The notes: generated from the letters alone by a model not told the origin. DNA of 37,355 bases from Sulfurovum sp. (GCA_006212005.1 SDAZ01000003.1:1-37355), one strand, 5' to 3'; positions 1 through 9,207 are shown, counted from the stretch's first letter. Translations and numbers: made by a program.

Positions 1-83
1 TACCCAATAGCCCCAACAACAGCTAAACTTATAACAATAGGTACAATGTTGCTACTTTTTTTACCCGTATATCCTCTTGCCAA
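1..83 (-). CDS. N-terminal fragment of an unknown membrane-anchored protein (cut by window edge)
   Basis: Downstream of nadC on the minus strand an open frame runs to the window edge. The best start is TTG at 83-81, because AAGGA at 94-90 sits 6 nt before it; a TTG at 89-87 is too close to that site. The visible protein begins MARGYTGKKSSNIVP and continues into a hydrophobic stretch (IVISLAVVGAIG), which looks like an N-terminal membrane anchor. Only about 27 residues are visible, and I do not recognise the family. It is 18 nt from the nadC stop and probably belongs to the same transcript. Confidence 0.5.
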   Translation of the reverse strand, partial: MARGYTGKKSSNIVPIVISLAVVGAIG

Positions 84-101
84 TGCCAATCCTTTTAAAA
101 T

Positions 102-932
102 TTATATTTTTATACTCTCTATTTTCATAGACAAATCAATCCATTTAGATTGATGTATCAAAGCACCAGTCGAGATTGCATCCACCCCAGTTGAAGCGAT
201 GCGTTCTATGTTCTCTATCGTAATATTTCCACTAGCTTCTATTAAAACTGTAGGAAAGTTTTGATTTCGAAATAATACCACTTCTTTTATTTGATTTACC
301 CCCATATTATCGCACATAATGATATCTGCACCACACTTCATCGCTTTTTTTGCCATCTCTAAAGTTTCACACTCTATTTCTATATTTGAAGTAAAAGGAA
401 TCTTCTCTCTTGCTTCTTTCATAAAAAGCTCAAGATTTTCTATCGTCTCAAGATGTGTATCTTTAAGCATCAATGCATCATCAAGCCCCATTCTATGGTT
501 TATACCACCACCACATCTAACTGCATATTTTTCAAATTCTCTTAAAAGTGGTCTGGTTTTTCGTGTGTCTAAAAGCTTCGTTTTGTATGATTTTAACTTC
601 TCAATATAGCTATTTGTCAGCGTTGCGATTGAAGTTGCATGAAGAATAATATTTAAAATACTTCGCTCCAAAGATAAAATATCTTTTGAATCTCCATTTA
701 TAATCAGTAATTTATCTCCCTTTAAAAATTTTTCTCCATCTTTAAAATTCCACTTAAAGTCAATATCAAACATTTTACTCAAAGGTTTAAGATATTCAAC
801 CCCAGCCAAGACCCCATCACTCTTTGCTAAGATGTAAGCACTCGAAGAGATAGACTCACTTACTCGTTGAAATAAATCACCTCTTCCAATGTCTTCAGAG
901 ATGACCGAACGGATAAAATCCTCTTTAAGCAT
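102..932 (-). CDS. nadC: Nicotinate-nucleotide pyrophosphorylase (quinolinate phosphoribosyltransferase)
   Basis: NadC converts quinolinate and PRPP to nicotinate mononucleotide, CO2 and PPi, the last step of de novo NAD synthesis before the shared NAD branch. The 276 residues match the usual length. The signature DTRKTRPLLR near residues 122-131, the following GGGINHR and LKDTH segments (PRPP and quinolinate binding) and the C-terminal barrel strand ASGNITIENI are all visible. The ATG at 932-930 directly abuts the nadA stop codon, so the two enzymes that make and use quinolinate are co-transcribed, nadA first. Nothing looks damaged. Confidence 0.97.
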   Translation of the reverse strand: MLKEDFIRSVISEDIGRGDLFQRVSESISSSAYILAKSDGVLAGVEYLKPLSKMFDIDFKWNFKDGEKFLKGDKLLIINGDSKDILSLERSILNIILHATSIATLTNSYIEKLKSYKTKLLDTRKTRPLLREFEKYAVRCGGGINHRMGLDDALMLKDTHLETIENLELFMKEAREKIPFTSNIEIECETLEMAKKAMKCGADIIMCDNMGVNQIKEVVLFRNQNFPTVLIEASGNITIENIERIASTGVDAISTGALIHQSKWIDLSMKIESIKI

Positions 933-1928
933 CTACTTTATCTCCAACATACGCGTTAATGCCATATTTGCATATTTGATACTCTCCTCATCAACAAAAA
1001 TTTCATTGATAGGTTGATTGTCTTCGATAGATTTTAAAGTATTATAAACATCTTCAAGTGTCGTCTCATTCATTGTTGGACATGAGGGTTTTGTAGAGGA
1101 TAAAACAAATGTATTTTTTTCTCTCATTCTATTGACAAGATTATACTCCGTACCAACAGCAACCAATTGTTCTGGGTCTAGCTCATTAACATATTTGATA
1201 AGTTGAGAAGTTGAACCACTAAAATCCGAAGCTAACACAATTTTTGGGTCACATTCAGGATGAACAGCAATTTTAATATCTGGATAAGTTGAACGATAAA
1301 ACTCGATATCTTCAAGCGTAAAAAGCTGATGGACAGAACAAAAACCATTATAACAGATGATATCAGCCTCTTTAGGGTCACATTCTCCCTCTCCAATCAC
1401 ACAAGAGTTTAAACCCATTGCGATGGCAAAATTTTGACCCAAACATCTATCTGGAACAAAAAGTATCTTTTTATCACTTTTAAGTGCTGTTTCGATAATC
1501 TTAAAAGCATTGGAACTGGTGCAAACATATCCACCCATCTTGCCAACTTTCGCTTTTACTGAAACATCAGAATTGATATAGGTAATGGGCATAATATTCT
1601 CTTTATCGATTCCATGACTCACCATATACTCAACACTTCTCTCAAATGCTTCACCATCTATCATTCTAGCCATCGCACAACAAGCAATCTTTGGCATCAA
1701 AACCCTTTTATCTGGAGCGATAACTTTCACACTTTGCCCCATAAACCCAACACCACAAAAGATAACCCAATCGTTCTTATCTTCTTTACACTTTCTTGCC
1801 AACTCTAAGCTATCGCCAACGATATCTGCTACAGCAAAAACCTCATCTTTTTGATAATAGTGAGCCACCAAAGTAACATTCAACTCTTTTTTTAATCTTA
1901 AAATTTCTGACTTATAATCAATATTCAA
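933..1928 (-). CDS. nadA: Quinolinate synthase
   Basis: NadA condenses iminoaspartate with dihydroxyacetone phosphate to quinolinate using a [4Fe-4S] cluster. The 331-residue protein is the short (non-E. coli) form. It has the AHYYQ segment at residues 22-26 and cysteines at positions expected for cluster ligands: C83/C84 in PKIACCAM, C197 in GFCSVHQ and C283 in PSCPTMNETTLEDV. The start is TTG (1928-1926), with AAAGG about 10 nt upstream and no better ATG. It heads the nadA-nadC operon. L-aspartate oxidase (nadB), which supplies iminoaspartate, is not in the window. Confidence 0.97.
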   Translation of the reverse strand: MNIDYKSEILRLKKELNVTLVAHYYQKDEVFAVADIVGDSLELARKCKEDKNDWVIFCGVGFMGQSVKVIAPDKRVLMPKIACCAMARMIDGEAFERSVEYMVSHGIDKENIMPITYINSDVSVKAKVGKMGGYVCTSSNAFKIIETALKSDKKILFVPDRCLGQNFAIAMGLNSCVIGEGECDPKEADIICYNGFCSVHQLFTLEDIEFYRSTYPDIKIAVHPECDPKIVLASDFSGSTSQLIKYVNELDPEQLVAVGTEYNLVNRMREKNTFVLSSTKPSCPTMNETTLEDVYNTLKSIEDNQPINEIFVDEESIKYANMALTRMLEIK

Positions 1929-2074
1929 GCTTATAACCTTTGTAGATATAACCTCTTTAAAATAGAATTATGATAATATTCCACTCAAAGATTTTATACG
2001 CAGTGATTTATTTTAAGAAAAATAGCATATTTTTTGTTAAAAGCCAATAAATCATCTGTAATTGTGGAGATTTT
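1929..2074. promoter_or_regulatory. Divergent promoter region between nadA and plsY
   Basis: This AT-rich spacer separates the minus-strand nadA-nadC operon from plus-strand plsY-folB. Candidate -10 boxes are TATAAA on the minus strand (TTTATA at 1993-1998), about 65 nt before nadA, and GATAAT at 1972-1977 on the plus strand. No convincing -35 hexamers are visible, which is usual for sigma-70 promoters of Campylobacterota. A purine-rich ribosome site GTGGAGA lies just ahead of plsY. The assignments rest on motif matching only. Confidence 0.35.
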
Positions 2075-2701
2075 ATGGATTTAATGTCTAATCAAAATGT
2101 TCTGTTTTACCTTGCAAGTTATATTATTGCAGGTATTCCTTTTGGTTTTATTTTGGCAAAATTGATTGCTGGTGTTGATGTACGAGAAGAGGGTAGTGGC
2201 AATATCGGTGCTACAAATGTACTTAGAGTTTTAAAGCAAAAAGCACCTCATCTTGCAACAAAACTATCTATTTTGACGCTTTTATTGGATATTTTAAAAG
2301 GTTTAGTGATACTTATCATCGCCAAGACAATGGGCTTAAGTGATAGTGTGTTATGGCTTATTGCGATATTAAGTGTTTTAGGACACTGCTTTAGTCCATT
2401 TTTAATGTTTGAAGGTGGTAAAGGGGTTGCCACGGGATTGGGAGTAATGGGTTTTATGCTACCATTCGAAACGCTTATAGGTGTTTTAGTATGGCTCTTT
2501 TTTGCAAAAGTATTAAAAATAGTCTCATTAGCTTCTATCGTTGGTGTTTTAGCATTGTTAATATCAAGTTATATTTTACATCCAAATGTTCCAAATATTC
2601 ACACTCATGCACCAATTTGGATAATTTCATGGTTGATTATCTACAAACATATCCCAAATATTGTTAGACTCTTCAAAAAAGAAGAGAGTAAAGTGGCATG
2701 A
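2075..2701 (+). CDS. plsY: Acyl-phosphate:glycerol-3-phosphate acyltransferase PlsY
   Basis: PlsY is the integral membrane enzyme that moves the acyl group from acyl-phosphate (made by PlsX, encoded at 11087-12085) to glycerol-3-phosphate, giving lysophosphatidate. The 208 residues contain several hydrophobic segments and the two diagnostic glycine-rich cytoplasmic motifs, GSGNIGATNVLR at residues 40-51 and FEGGKGVATG at 112-121. ATG at 2075 is preceded by GTGGAGA at 2064-2070; a second in-frame ATG at 2084 is too far from that site. The stop overlaps the folB start (ATGA), indicating translational coupling. Confidence 0.96.
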   Translation: MDLMSNQNVLFYLASYIIAGIPFGFILAKLIAGVDVREEGSGNIGATNVLRVLKQKAPHLATKLSILTLLLDILKGLVILIIAKTMGLSDSVLWLIAILSVLGHCFSPFLMFEGGKGVATGLGVMGFMLPFETLIGVLVWLFFAKVLKIVSLASIVGVLALLISSYILHPNVPNIHTHAPIWIISWLIIYKHIPNIVRLFKKEESKVA

Positions 2702-3042
2702 GAATACACATTGAATCACTCAATTTTTATACCATTATTGGTATTTTAGAATTTGAGCGATTTACACCCCAAAGAGTCGTGATTGATGTTGAGATAGATT
2801 ATGATTATGAGGGTGAATTTATAAATTATGCAGAGGTGATAGAAGTTATCACAAATGATATGATGACTAATAAATATTTTTTGCTAGAAACAGCACTAAA
2901 TGAGATAAAAAATAGGCTATTTGAGACCTATAATATCACATTTTTAAAATTAAAAATATCAAAACCTGACATAATTCACAATGCCGTAGTTTCTCTATCC
3001 AATGAGTATAAAAGTGACAAAAAAACAAGAAATAATATCTAA
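2698..3042 (+). CDS. folB: Dihydroneopterin aldolase-family protein
   Basis: FolB cleaves dihydroneopterin to hydroxymethyl-dihydropterin in folate synthesis. This 114-residue protein has the FolB pattern: an N-terminal strand, then GILEFERFTPQRVVIDVEI (residues 16-34, where the ER..Q arrangement is typical) and a C-terminal LKISKP strand. It is a little shorter and more diverged than the usual 115-125 residues, so the fold assignment is firmer than the exact activity. It starts inside the plsY stop codon (ATGA overlap). Its own stop lies inside the terminator stem that follows. Confidence 0.82.
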   Translation: MRIHIESLNFYTIIGILEFERFTPQRVVIDVEIDYDYEGEFINYAEVIEVITNDMMTNKYFLLETALNEIKNRLFETYNITFLKLKISKPDIIHNAVVSLSNEYKSDKKTRNNI

Positions 3043-3077
3043 AATAATATATTATTAATTTTAGATGTTTTTTTTTT
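3037..3077 (+). terminator. Rho-independent terminator after plsY-folB
   Basis: ATCTAAAAT (3037-3045) pairs perfectly with ATTTTAGAT (3058-3066) around a 12-nt AT-rich loop, and a run of eleven T follows at G3067. The folB stop codon (3040-3042) is inside the left arm. It is one of the clearest intrinsic terminators in the window. Confidence 0.85.
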
Positions 3078-3108
3078 AAAAAAACTTTAAACTATCGCAA
3101 AATTGTGT

Positions 3109-3114
3109 TATAAT
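3109..3114 (+). promoter_or_regulatory. Candidate -10 box for the two-component operon
   Basis: A consensus TATAAT sits 32 nt before the response regulator ATG (3147), downstream of the strong terminator of the previous operon. No clear -35 is seen, but A/T tracts precede it, as in other Campylobacterota promoters. AAAGGA (3133-3138) is the ribosome site. Confidence 0.6.
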
Positions 3115-3146
3115 ATTAAAAAAAATGGAATAAAGGATTTGACGCT

Positions 3147-3818
3147 ATGCGTATATTAATAATAGAAGATGAAGTAACATTGAGTAAAACAATCTCCGAG
3201 GGATTAAAAGAGTTTGGTTATCAAAATGATGTTGCTGGAAGTCTAAAAGACGGTGAATATTATCTAGGTATTAGAAATTATGATTTGGTTCTTTTGGATT
3301 GGATGTTGCCAGATGGAAATGGGGTAGATATCATGGCAAAATTAAAACAACAAACACCAAAAACTTCAATCATAGTAGTCTCTGCTAGGGATGACAGAGA
3401 CAGCGAGATAGAAGCACTTCGAGCGGGGGCTGATGATTATATTAGAAAACCATTTGATTTTGAAATACTACTAACAAGAATAGAAGCTAAACTTAGATAC
3501 GGTGGTTCAAACATCATTGAAGTTGAGAATCTCATCATCAATCCTGAAGAAGAAAAAATTATCTATAATGGAGAAGAGATAGAGCTAAAAGGTAAACCTT
3601 TTGAGGTTTTAACACATCTTGCAATGCATAAAGACCAAATTGTTTCCAAAGAGCAACTTCTTGATGCGATTTGGGAAGAGCCTGAATTGGTAACACCAAA
3701 TGTTATAGAAGTGGCAATTAACCAAATTAGACAAAAAATGGATAAACCACTCAATATTACAACTATTGAGACAGTAAGAAGACGAGGTTATAGGTTTTGC
3801 TTTCCCAAAGGAGCTTAA
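3147..3818 (+). CDS. OmpR/PhoB-family response regulator
   Basis: This two-component DNA-binding regulator has 223 residues. The receiver domain (about 1-118) has the acidic pair E7/D8, phosphoacceptor D51 (LVLLDWMLPDGNG), S79 and K101 (RKPFDFEIL). The C-terminal winged-helix domain (about 125-222) ends with the usual RRRGYRF. All residues needed for phosphorylation are intact. It overlaps the downstream histidine kinase gene, which is its expected partner but carries a premature stop, so this regulator may now be orphaned or driven by another phosphodonor. The regulated genes cannot be told from the window. Confidence 0.94.
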   Translation: MRILIIEDEVTLSKTISEGLKEFGYQNDVAGSLKDGEYYLGIRNYDLVLLDWMLPDGNGVDIMAKLKQQTPKTSIIVVSARDDRDSEIEALRAGADDYIRKPFDFEILLTRIEAKLRYGGSNIIEVENLIINPEEEKIIYNGEEIELKGKPFEVLTHLAMHKDQIVSKEQLLDAIWEEPELVTPNVIEVAINQIRQKMDKPLNITTIETVRRRGYRFCFPKGA

Positions 3819-5101
3819 AAAACCGTTTCTTATTTGAACTAGCAGTCGCCATGACGGCGATGTTGGTTTTGGTAACCGTGATATTTTACAGCTATCTCTC
3901 TACAAATCTTTTTGAGAGTGTACAATCATCATTGGAAATAAAATCACAATATATTATTTCAAAATATCAAAGCCAAGATGAGTTCGAAAAAGATATCAAT
4001 CCTTCTGTTTTAAATTCTATGTTTGATACAACTGTTCAAATTATTCCAACTACCAAAGATAAACTTCCCTTAGATAAAAACTTTCAAGATTATAATTCGA
4101 ATGAACACTATTTTTTAGAATATACAAAAATATATCCAAATCAAGACAAATATCTAAAATTGAGAAAAGATATCACCGAACAAAAAAATATTTTGACTCG
4201 ACTCTACTATGTGATGATTACGATTATTGTGTTAGGACTTGTATTTATTATTATATATTCTAGTTTTTTATCCACAAAATTGCTTCAACCCCTTCAAAAA
4301 TTGTCTTATAAATTTGCACATATGAACGAAAGTTTATTGCAACACATTGATACAAGTGAGCTTCCTAAAGAATTTATTGGACTCGGTGGAAGTATCAATC
4401 TTCTTATGACAAAAATTCAAACTTTTATAAACTATCGAAAAGAGCTTTTTGTTGGTATGGCACATGAGCTTAAAACCCCACTTGCTGTTATGAGACTAAA
4501 AACACAAATAACACTGATGAAATATAAACCAAATGATAAAATAAAAGAGACTTTAGAAAATAATATAGCCTATATTGATAATCTCAACAATATGATTCAG
4601 CATGTATTGGAGTATGGAAGAGCGGAAGGTGCTCAATTTGAACAACCACAACGAATAGATTTAATACGATTTTTAGCACAAAAAGCAGAAGAGTTCGAAC
4701 TTTTAGCACAAGCAAAAGATAAAAAATTTATTTATCACTTCGATATTGAACACTTTACTATCAATATTCAACCACTTCTTTTCACACAAATCTTTCAAAA
4801 TTTTGTTCAAAATGCACTTAGATTTACTCCCGAAGGTGGGCTTGTAAGTATCGATGCTCATATGGATGGTTAATATTTTATAGTTGAGATTATAGATGAA
4901 GGAGAAGGTATTGATGAGAGTAAAGATTTATTTGCACCCTTTATCCGTTCGCAAAGTTCATCAGGAGCAGGATTGGGGCTATTTTTGGCAAAAAATGCAG
5001 CTCAATCGATGGGTGTTGAGATATCATTAAAAAATAGAAAAGATAAAAAAGGTGCGATTGCGACAATACTTTTTCCAATGAGTCGATTTTTACTTCGATA
5101 A
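3797..5101 (+). pseudogene. Sensor histidine kinase gene interrupted by an in-frame stop
   Basis: The frame is a membrane sensor kinase. It has two transmembrane segments (about 11-35 and 138-160), a periplasmic sensor region between them, then HAMP-like and dimerisation segments with phosphoacceptor H223 (GMAHELKTPL), and the N box with N339 (NFVQNALRFTPEGG). TAA at 4871-4873 ends it after 358 residues. The same frame then continues without shift for 75 codons to TAA at 5099-5101, encoding the missing ATP-binding parts: DEGEGI (G1) and GAGLGLFLA (G2). A single base change, for example AAA to TAA, would explain this. The truncated product should not bind ATP. The start is also odd: a good AAAGGAG at 3807-3813 has no start codon after it, the TTG at 3797 lies upstream of it, and the next ATG is 3851. 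Confidence 0.88.
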
Positions 5102-5197
5102 TTTCATAAAAAGTTGAAATTTTAAACTTCAACCAACAGAGCCTTATAACATATATGGTAATATACAAGATTAAAAATTATTGCTAAAGGATAGAGT

Positions 5198-5689
5198 TTG
5201 CAAGGTAAAGTTTGGAAATTTGGAGAAAATATCGACACTGATTTGATAATTGCAGCAAGATATCTAAATACAAGTGACCCTAAAGAATTGGCGAAGCATG
5301 TTATGGAAGATGCTGACCTAGATTTTGTTTCAAAAATGAGTAGTGGAGACATTATTGTCGCTGGTGAAAACTTTGGATGTGGTTCAAGTCGTGAACACGC
5401 ACCTATTGCTATAAAAGCATCTGGGATAAATGCAGTGATTGCTCCCACATTTGCTAGAATTTTTTATAGAAATGCTTTTAATATGGGATTACCTATTTTT
5501 GAACTCAAAGAAGCCAATGAAATAGATGAAGGTGATATGATTAAAATCGATATGGATAGAGGTGAGATTATCAATATAACGAAAGCTCAAACTTATAAAT
5601 TTATACCGATTCCTCCTTTTATGCAACAGTTGGTTGATGCAGGTGGACTTATAGAATTTGCTTCTAAAGAGATTAAAGGAGAGCATTGA
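5198..5689 (+). CDS. leuD: 3-isopropylmalate dehydratase small subunit
   Basis: LeuD is the swivel-domain subunit of isopropylmalate isomerase, which interconverts 2- and 3-isopropylmalate in leucine synthesis. The 163 residues match the short archaeal-like form used by Campylobacterota. [13 protein letters not shown] near the N-terminus and [14 protein letters not shown] (about residues 57-70) are the family signatures. The start is TTG at 5198, with AAAGGATAG at 5186-5194 upstream. The stop overlaps the leuB start by one base. The large subunit leuC, which carries the Fe-S cluster, is not in the window. Confidence 0.95.
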   Translation: MQGKVWKFGENIDTDLIIAARYLNTSDPKELAKHVMEDADLDFVSKMSSGDIIVAGENFGCGSSREHAPIAIKASGINAVIAPTFARIFYRNAFNMGLPIFELKEANEIDEGDMIKIDMDRGEIINITKAQTYKFIPIPPFMQQLVDAGGLIEFASKEIKGEH

Positions 5690-6756
5690 TGGCGAAATCA
5701 TATAAAATAGGTATTATTAGAGGTGATGGGATTGGCCCTGAAATTATTACCGAAGCATTAAAAGTACTTGATAAAGTTGGAACTGTGTGTGATATAGCAT
5801 TTGAGTACAATGAAATGCTTTTAGGTGGTTTTGCCATAGATGCTACAGGTGTACCTTTTCCTAGCGAAACGAAAGAGGGTGTAAATAGTTGTGATGCTGT
5901 TCTTTTTGGAGCAATTGGTGGCCCTAAATGGGACAATTTAGAACGACACCTAAGACCAGAGAGTGGGCTTTTAGCTCTGCGTTCACACATGGGAACTTTT
6001 GCAAATCTTCGTCCCGCTGTTGTTTATGATGAACTTGTTAATGCCTCTACGCTTAAAGCTGAAGTCGTACAAGGTGTTGATATTATGGTGGTAAGAGAAC
6101 TCACAGGTGGGATATATTTTGGACAACCAAGAGAGTATTTAAGCGATAGAGCTTACAATACGATGGTTTACACCAAAGTTGAGGTTGAGAGAATTGCAAG
6201 AGTAGCTTTTGAAATTGCCATGAAACGAGATAAAAGAGTCTGTTCCGTAGATAAAGCCAATGTTCTTGAAGTAAGTCAATTTTGGAGAGATATTGTTATA
6301 GAGATAGCAAAAGAGTATCCCCAAGTTGAACTCACACATATGTATGTTGATAATGCAGCAATGCAGTTGATACGAAATCCAAAGCAATTTGATGTGATAT
6401 TGACAGGAAATATCTTTGGTGATATTCTTTCAGATGCGGCGAGTATGTTAAGTGGCTCTATTGGTCTGCTTCCAAGTGCAAGTACGGGCGAAGGAGTTGG
6501 TTTATATGAGCCAATTCATGGTTCCGCTCCTGATATCGCAGGAATGGGTATTGCAAATCCATTGGCAACCATTTCAAGTGTAGCAATGATGTTAAAATAT
6601 GCTCTAGGTGAGATAGAAGCATCTCAAAAGATAGATAATGCAATCAAACAAGCTCTAAAAGAGGGTTATAGAACAGGAGATATCGGTGCCTATGATGCAA
6701 AAGAGATATGCAACTGTTCAAAAATGGGTGATGTGATAGTTAATCTTATAAATTAA
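5689..6756 (+). CDS. leuB: 3-isopropylmalate dehydrogenase
   Basis: LeuB oxidatively decarboxylates 3-isopropylmalate with NAD+, giving 2-oxoisocaproate for leucine. The 355 residues show GDGIGPEI at the N-terminus, the substrate-binding [11 protein letters not shown] segment, the metal-binding region around [19 protein letters not shown] and the NAD-binding [14 protein letters not shown]. The frame opens one codon earlier at a TTG (5686), but ATG at 5689 is preferred because AAAGGAG at 5675-5681 is well spaced and the TGATG overlap with leuD is typical of coupling. A hairpin follows the gene. Confidence 0.96.
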   Translation: MAKSYKIGIIRGDGIGPEIITEALKVLDKVGTVCDIAFEYNEMLLGGFAIDATGVPFPSETKEGVNSCDAVLFGAIGGPKWDNLERHLRPESGLLALRSHMGTFANLRPAVVYDELVNASTLKAEVVQGVDIMVVRELTGGIYFGQPREYLSDRAYNTMVYTKVEVERIARVAFEIAMKRDKRVCSVDKANVLEVSQFWRDIVIEIAKEYPQVELTHMYVDNAAMQLIRNPKQFDVILTGNIFGDILSDAASMLSGSIGLLPSASTGEGVGLYEPIHGSAPDIAGMGIANPLATISSVAMMLKYALGEIEASQKIDNAIKQALKEGYRTGDIGAYDAKEICNCSKMGDVIVNLIN

Positions 6757-6759
6757 AGA

Positions 6760-6786
6760 GATTTCCCGTGTAAAACATGGGAAATC
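6760..6786 (+). terminator. Hairpin after leuB, likely terminator
   Basis: GATTTCCCGTGT (6760-6771) pairs with ACATGGGAAATC (6775-6786) over 12 bp with one G-T pair and a three-base AAA loop. The run of T that defines a classical intrinsic terminator is missing, so it could be a weak terminator or an mRNA-stabilising 3' end. Confidence 0.55.
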
Positions 6787-6836
6787 CAAAATAACTATCT
6801 TGTATATGACAATTTAATTTTCATAAAGAGGAATAA

Positions 6837-8087
6837 ATGGAAGAGAATAAAAGCTATATGACCTCGATTATTATTATCGGTGTGCTATTTTTTATATTTG
6901 GATTTGTAACTTGGTTAAATGGTACACTCATACCGTTTTTGAAAATATCGTGTGAACTTACAACTTCACAAGCACTTTTAGTAACATTTGCTTTTTATAT
7001 ATCCTATTTTGTGATGGCATTTCCATCATCTCAAATTCTTCAAAAAGTAGGTTATAAAAAAGGTATGTCATTAGGACTCGTAGTTATGGCTATCGGTTCT
7101 TTAATCTTTATTCCCGCAGCACTTAGCAGAGAATTTATACTTTTTTTGATTGGTCTTTTTATCCAAGGAACAGGTCTAGCACTTCTTCAAACTGCGGCAA
7201 ATCCTTATGTTATCGCTATTGGACCAATTGAGAGTGCTGCTAGTCGTATCGCTATTATGGGTATTGCCAATAAAGTAGCTGGTATCTTAGCCCCAATTGT
7301 TTTAGGATTTATCGTTTTGGAAAATATTGACCAAATCAAAGATTCATTAGCACTGTTAGGTGGCAATGCAAAACAAGCAATGCTAGACGATTTAGCTCAA
7401 AAAGTTATCTTACCTTATGTGGCTATGAGTATCGCTTTGGTTGGGTTGGCGTTTTGGCTCTCTCGCTCTGCATTGCCAAATATAGAAGAGGAAGATGATG
7501 TTATAGATGTTGAAGATGAAAACAATCCTTCAAAAAAATGGTGGCAACATAAACATCTATTATTAGGTTTTGTAGCAATTTTTGTATATGTTGGAGCCGA
7601 AGTTATCGCTGGAGATACCATAGGTCTTTATGGACAATCGTTAGATATCCCACTCGAAACGGCAAAATTTTTTACAAGTTTAACACTTAGTTGTATGCTT
7701 TTGGGCTATATATTAGGCTATTTTATGATTCCAAAATATATATCTCAAGATAAAGCATTGGCAATATCTGCCATCATTGGAGCAATTTTCTCATTTGGTA
7801 TCGTTTTGAGTAGTGGAATGTTGAGTGTGGCATTTATTGCACTTTTAGGACTTGCAAATGCGATGATGTGGCCTGCCATTTTTCCTCTTGCTCTAGCAAA
7901 TTTGGGCAAACATATGAAAGAAGGGTCGGCTCTTTTGATTATGGGTATCGCAGGTGGAGCGATTTTACCATTAGCTTATTCATGGTTATCAAATCTATCA
8001 AGCCCACAAATGGGTTACCTGCTTTTAGTTCCGATATATCTATATATCCTCTATTTCGCACTTAGAGGGCATCTTTTAAGAGACTAA
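6837..8087 (+). CDS. FucP/GluP-type sugar:H+ symporter (MFS)
   Basis: This 416-residue integral membrane protein has about twelve hydrophobic segments and belongs to the fucose:H+ symporter branch of the major facilitator superfamily. The N-terminal signature FGFVTWLNGTLIPFLK (21-36), then FPSSQILQKVGYKKGM and QTAANPYV, is characteristic of FucP, GluP (glucose/galactose) and related N-acetylglucosamine transporters. Substrate specificity cannot be read from the sequence. AAAGAGG lies 6 nt before the ATG. A sugar-kinase-like gene follows after 1 nt, suggesting uptake followed by phosphorylation. Confidence 0.88.
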   Translation: MEENKSYMTSIIIIGVLFFIFGFVTWLNGTLIPFLKISCELTTSQALLVTFAFYISYFVMAFPSSQILQKVGYKKGMSLGLVVMAIGSLIFIPAALSREFILFLIGLFIQGTGLALLQTAANPYVIAIGPIESAASRIAIMGIANKVAGILAPIVLGFIVLENIDQIKDSLALLGGNAKQAMLDDLAQKVILPYVAMSIALVGLAFWLSRSALPNIEEEDDVIDVEDENNPSKKWWQHKHLLLGFVAIFVYVGAEVIAGDTIGLYGQSLDIPLETAKFFTSLTLSCMLLGYILGYFMIPKYISQDKALAISAIIGAIFSFGIVLSSGMLSVAFIALLGLANAMMWPAIFPLALANLGKHMKEGSALLIMGIAGGAILPLAYSWLSNLSSPQMGYLLLVPIYLYILYFALRGHLLRD

Positions 8088-8088
8088 T

Positions 8089-9135
8089 ATGCACGAGATA
8101 TTTGAAGCATTTGAGATAAAAGAGGCAAAAGTTGAGCCTATTGAGATTGGTATTATCAATCAATCTTTTAGGCTTATAACACCTAAAGAGTCATTTTTCT
8201 TACAAAAAATAAATCATCATGTCTTTAAAGATATCAATGGCTTGATGCAAAATATAGAACTCGTGACCAAACATCTAGCCAACAAATTTGATAAACATTG
8301 TTTAAAAGTTCCAAAGATTATCCCGACAATAGATAAAAAGCTATTTTTTAAAGATAGTCTTGGAGATTATTGGAGAGTTTTTGAGCTTATAGAAGAGACC
8401 CATTCATTTAATCATATTGTAAATGAGCATATTGCTTTTGAAGCTGGAAAAATGTTAGGAAAATTTATAGAGGGATTGAGTGATTTTGATTCACAAAAAT
8501 TAGTAACAACTATTCCTAACTTCACAAATCTACAAATAAGGCTAAATACTTTTGATGATATAGTTCAAAAAGATAACTTTAATAGACTTGTAAGTATTCA
8601 AAAAGAGCTAGATTTTATCCAAAAATATACTCAAGAGATGATTCAATTTGATGATTTACTCAAAAGTAAAGCTATTCCAAAACGAGTTACACATAATGAT
8701 ACAAAGATAAATAATTTTCTTTTTGATAAAAAAGATAACGCAGTAGCATTAATCGATTTTGATACACTGATGCAAGGGAGTGTGCTTTTTGATTTTGGTG
8801 ATGCAATGCGTTCAGGACTCAATACTTCACAAGAAGATGAATCCAATCTTGAAAACCTCACGATAAATATGGATATCTTCAAAGCTTACAGTAAAGGTTT
8901 CTTGTCTCAAGTTGAGCTTACAAAAGAGGAGAGAGACAATTTAATTAATGCTATCTTATTTGTCTCTTTTATGTTGGGGGTTCGGTTTTTGAGTGATTAT
9001 TTAGATAGAGATAGATATTTTCATACCCAATATCCATTTCAAAATCTATATCGATGTCGTGTACAGTTTAAAGTTTTTGAATTGATTGTCAAACAAGAAA
9101 AAGAGATGGAAAATATTTTAAAAAATCTATCTTAA
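8089..9135 (+). CDS. APH-fold phosphotransferase, probable NahK-like sugar kinase
   Basis: A 348-residue aminoglycoside phosphotransferase/choline kinase-fold protein (PF01636 type). The catalytic loop is THNDTKINNFLF (about 202-213, HxDxxxxN pattern), and the metal-binding aspartate is in LIDFDTLMQGSVLFDFGD. The N-terminal SFFLQKIN supplies the ATP-contacting lysine. Members of this subfamily include N-acetylhexosamine 1-kinase, and bacterial homologues often sit beside sugar transporters. It starts 1 nt after the transporter stop, so a role in phosphorylating the imported sugar is a reasonable inference. The exact substrate is unknown, and antibiotic resistance is unlikely given the context. 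Confidence 0.75.
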   Translation: MHEIFEAFEIKEAKVEPIEIGIINQSFRLITPKESFFLQKINHHVFKDINGLMQNIELVTKHLANKFDKHCLKVPKIIPTIDKKLFFKDSLGDYWRVFELIEETHSFNHIVNEHIAFEAGKMLGKFIEGLSDFDSQKLVTTIPNFTNLQIRLNTFDDIVQKDNFNRLVSIQKELDFIQKYTQEMIQFDDLLKSKAIPKRVTHNDTKINNFLFDKKDNAVALIDFDTLMQGSVLFDFGDAMRSGLNTSQEDESNLENLTINMDIFKAYSKGFLSQVELTKEERDNLINAILFVSFMLGVRFLSDYLDRDRYFHTQYPFQNLYRCRVQFKVFELIVKQEKEMENILKNLS

Positions 9136-9174
9136 AATCTAATATCTTATCATTTATACATAATAAAAATTGGT

Positions 9175-9180
9175 TATAAT
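9175..9180 (+). promoter_or_regulatory. Candidate -10 box for the ClpP-like gene
   Basis: TATAAT, preceded by A/T-rich DNA, lies 28 nt before the ATG at 9208. AAAGG at 9195-9199 is the likely ribosome site. The gene therefore appears to be transcribed on its own. Confidence 0.55.
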
Positions 9181-9207
9181 TGCGATAAAATAATAAAGGT
9201 TGTAGTT

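Noticed and set aside
5113-5133. Small hairpin GTTGAA/TTCAAC after the kinase
   Set aside because: The stem has only 6 bp with a 9-nt loop and no T run, so I cannot support it as a terminator.
5122-5448. Antisense open frame across leuD
   Set aside because: It is the complement of a well-supported conserved gene, with no ribosome site or recognisable domain.
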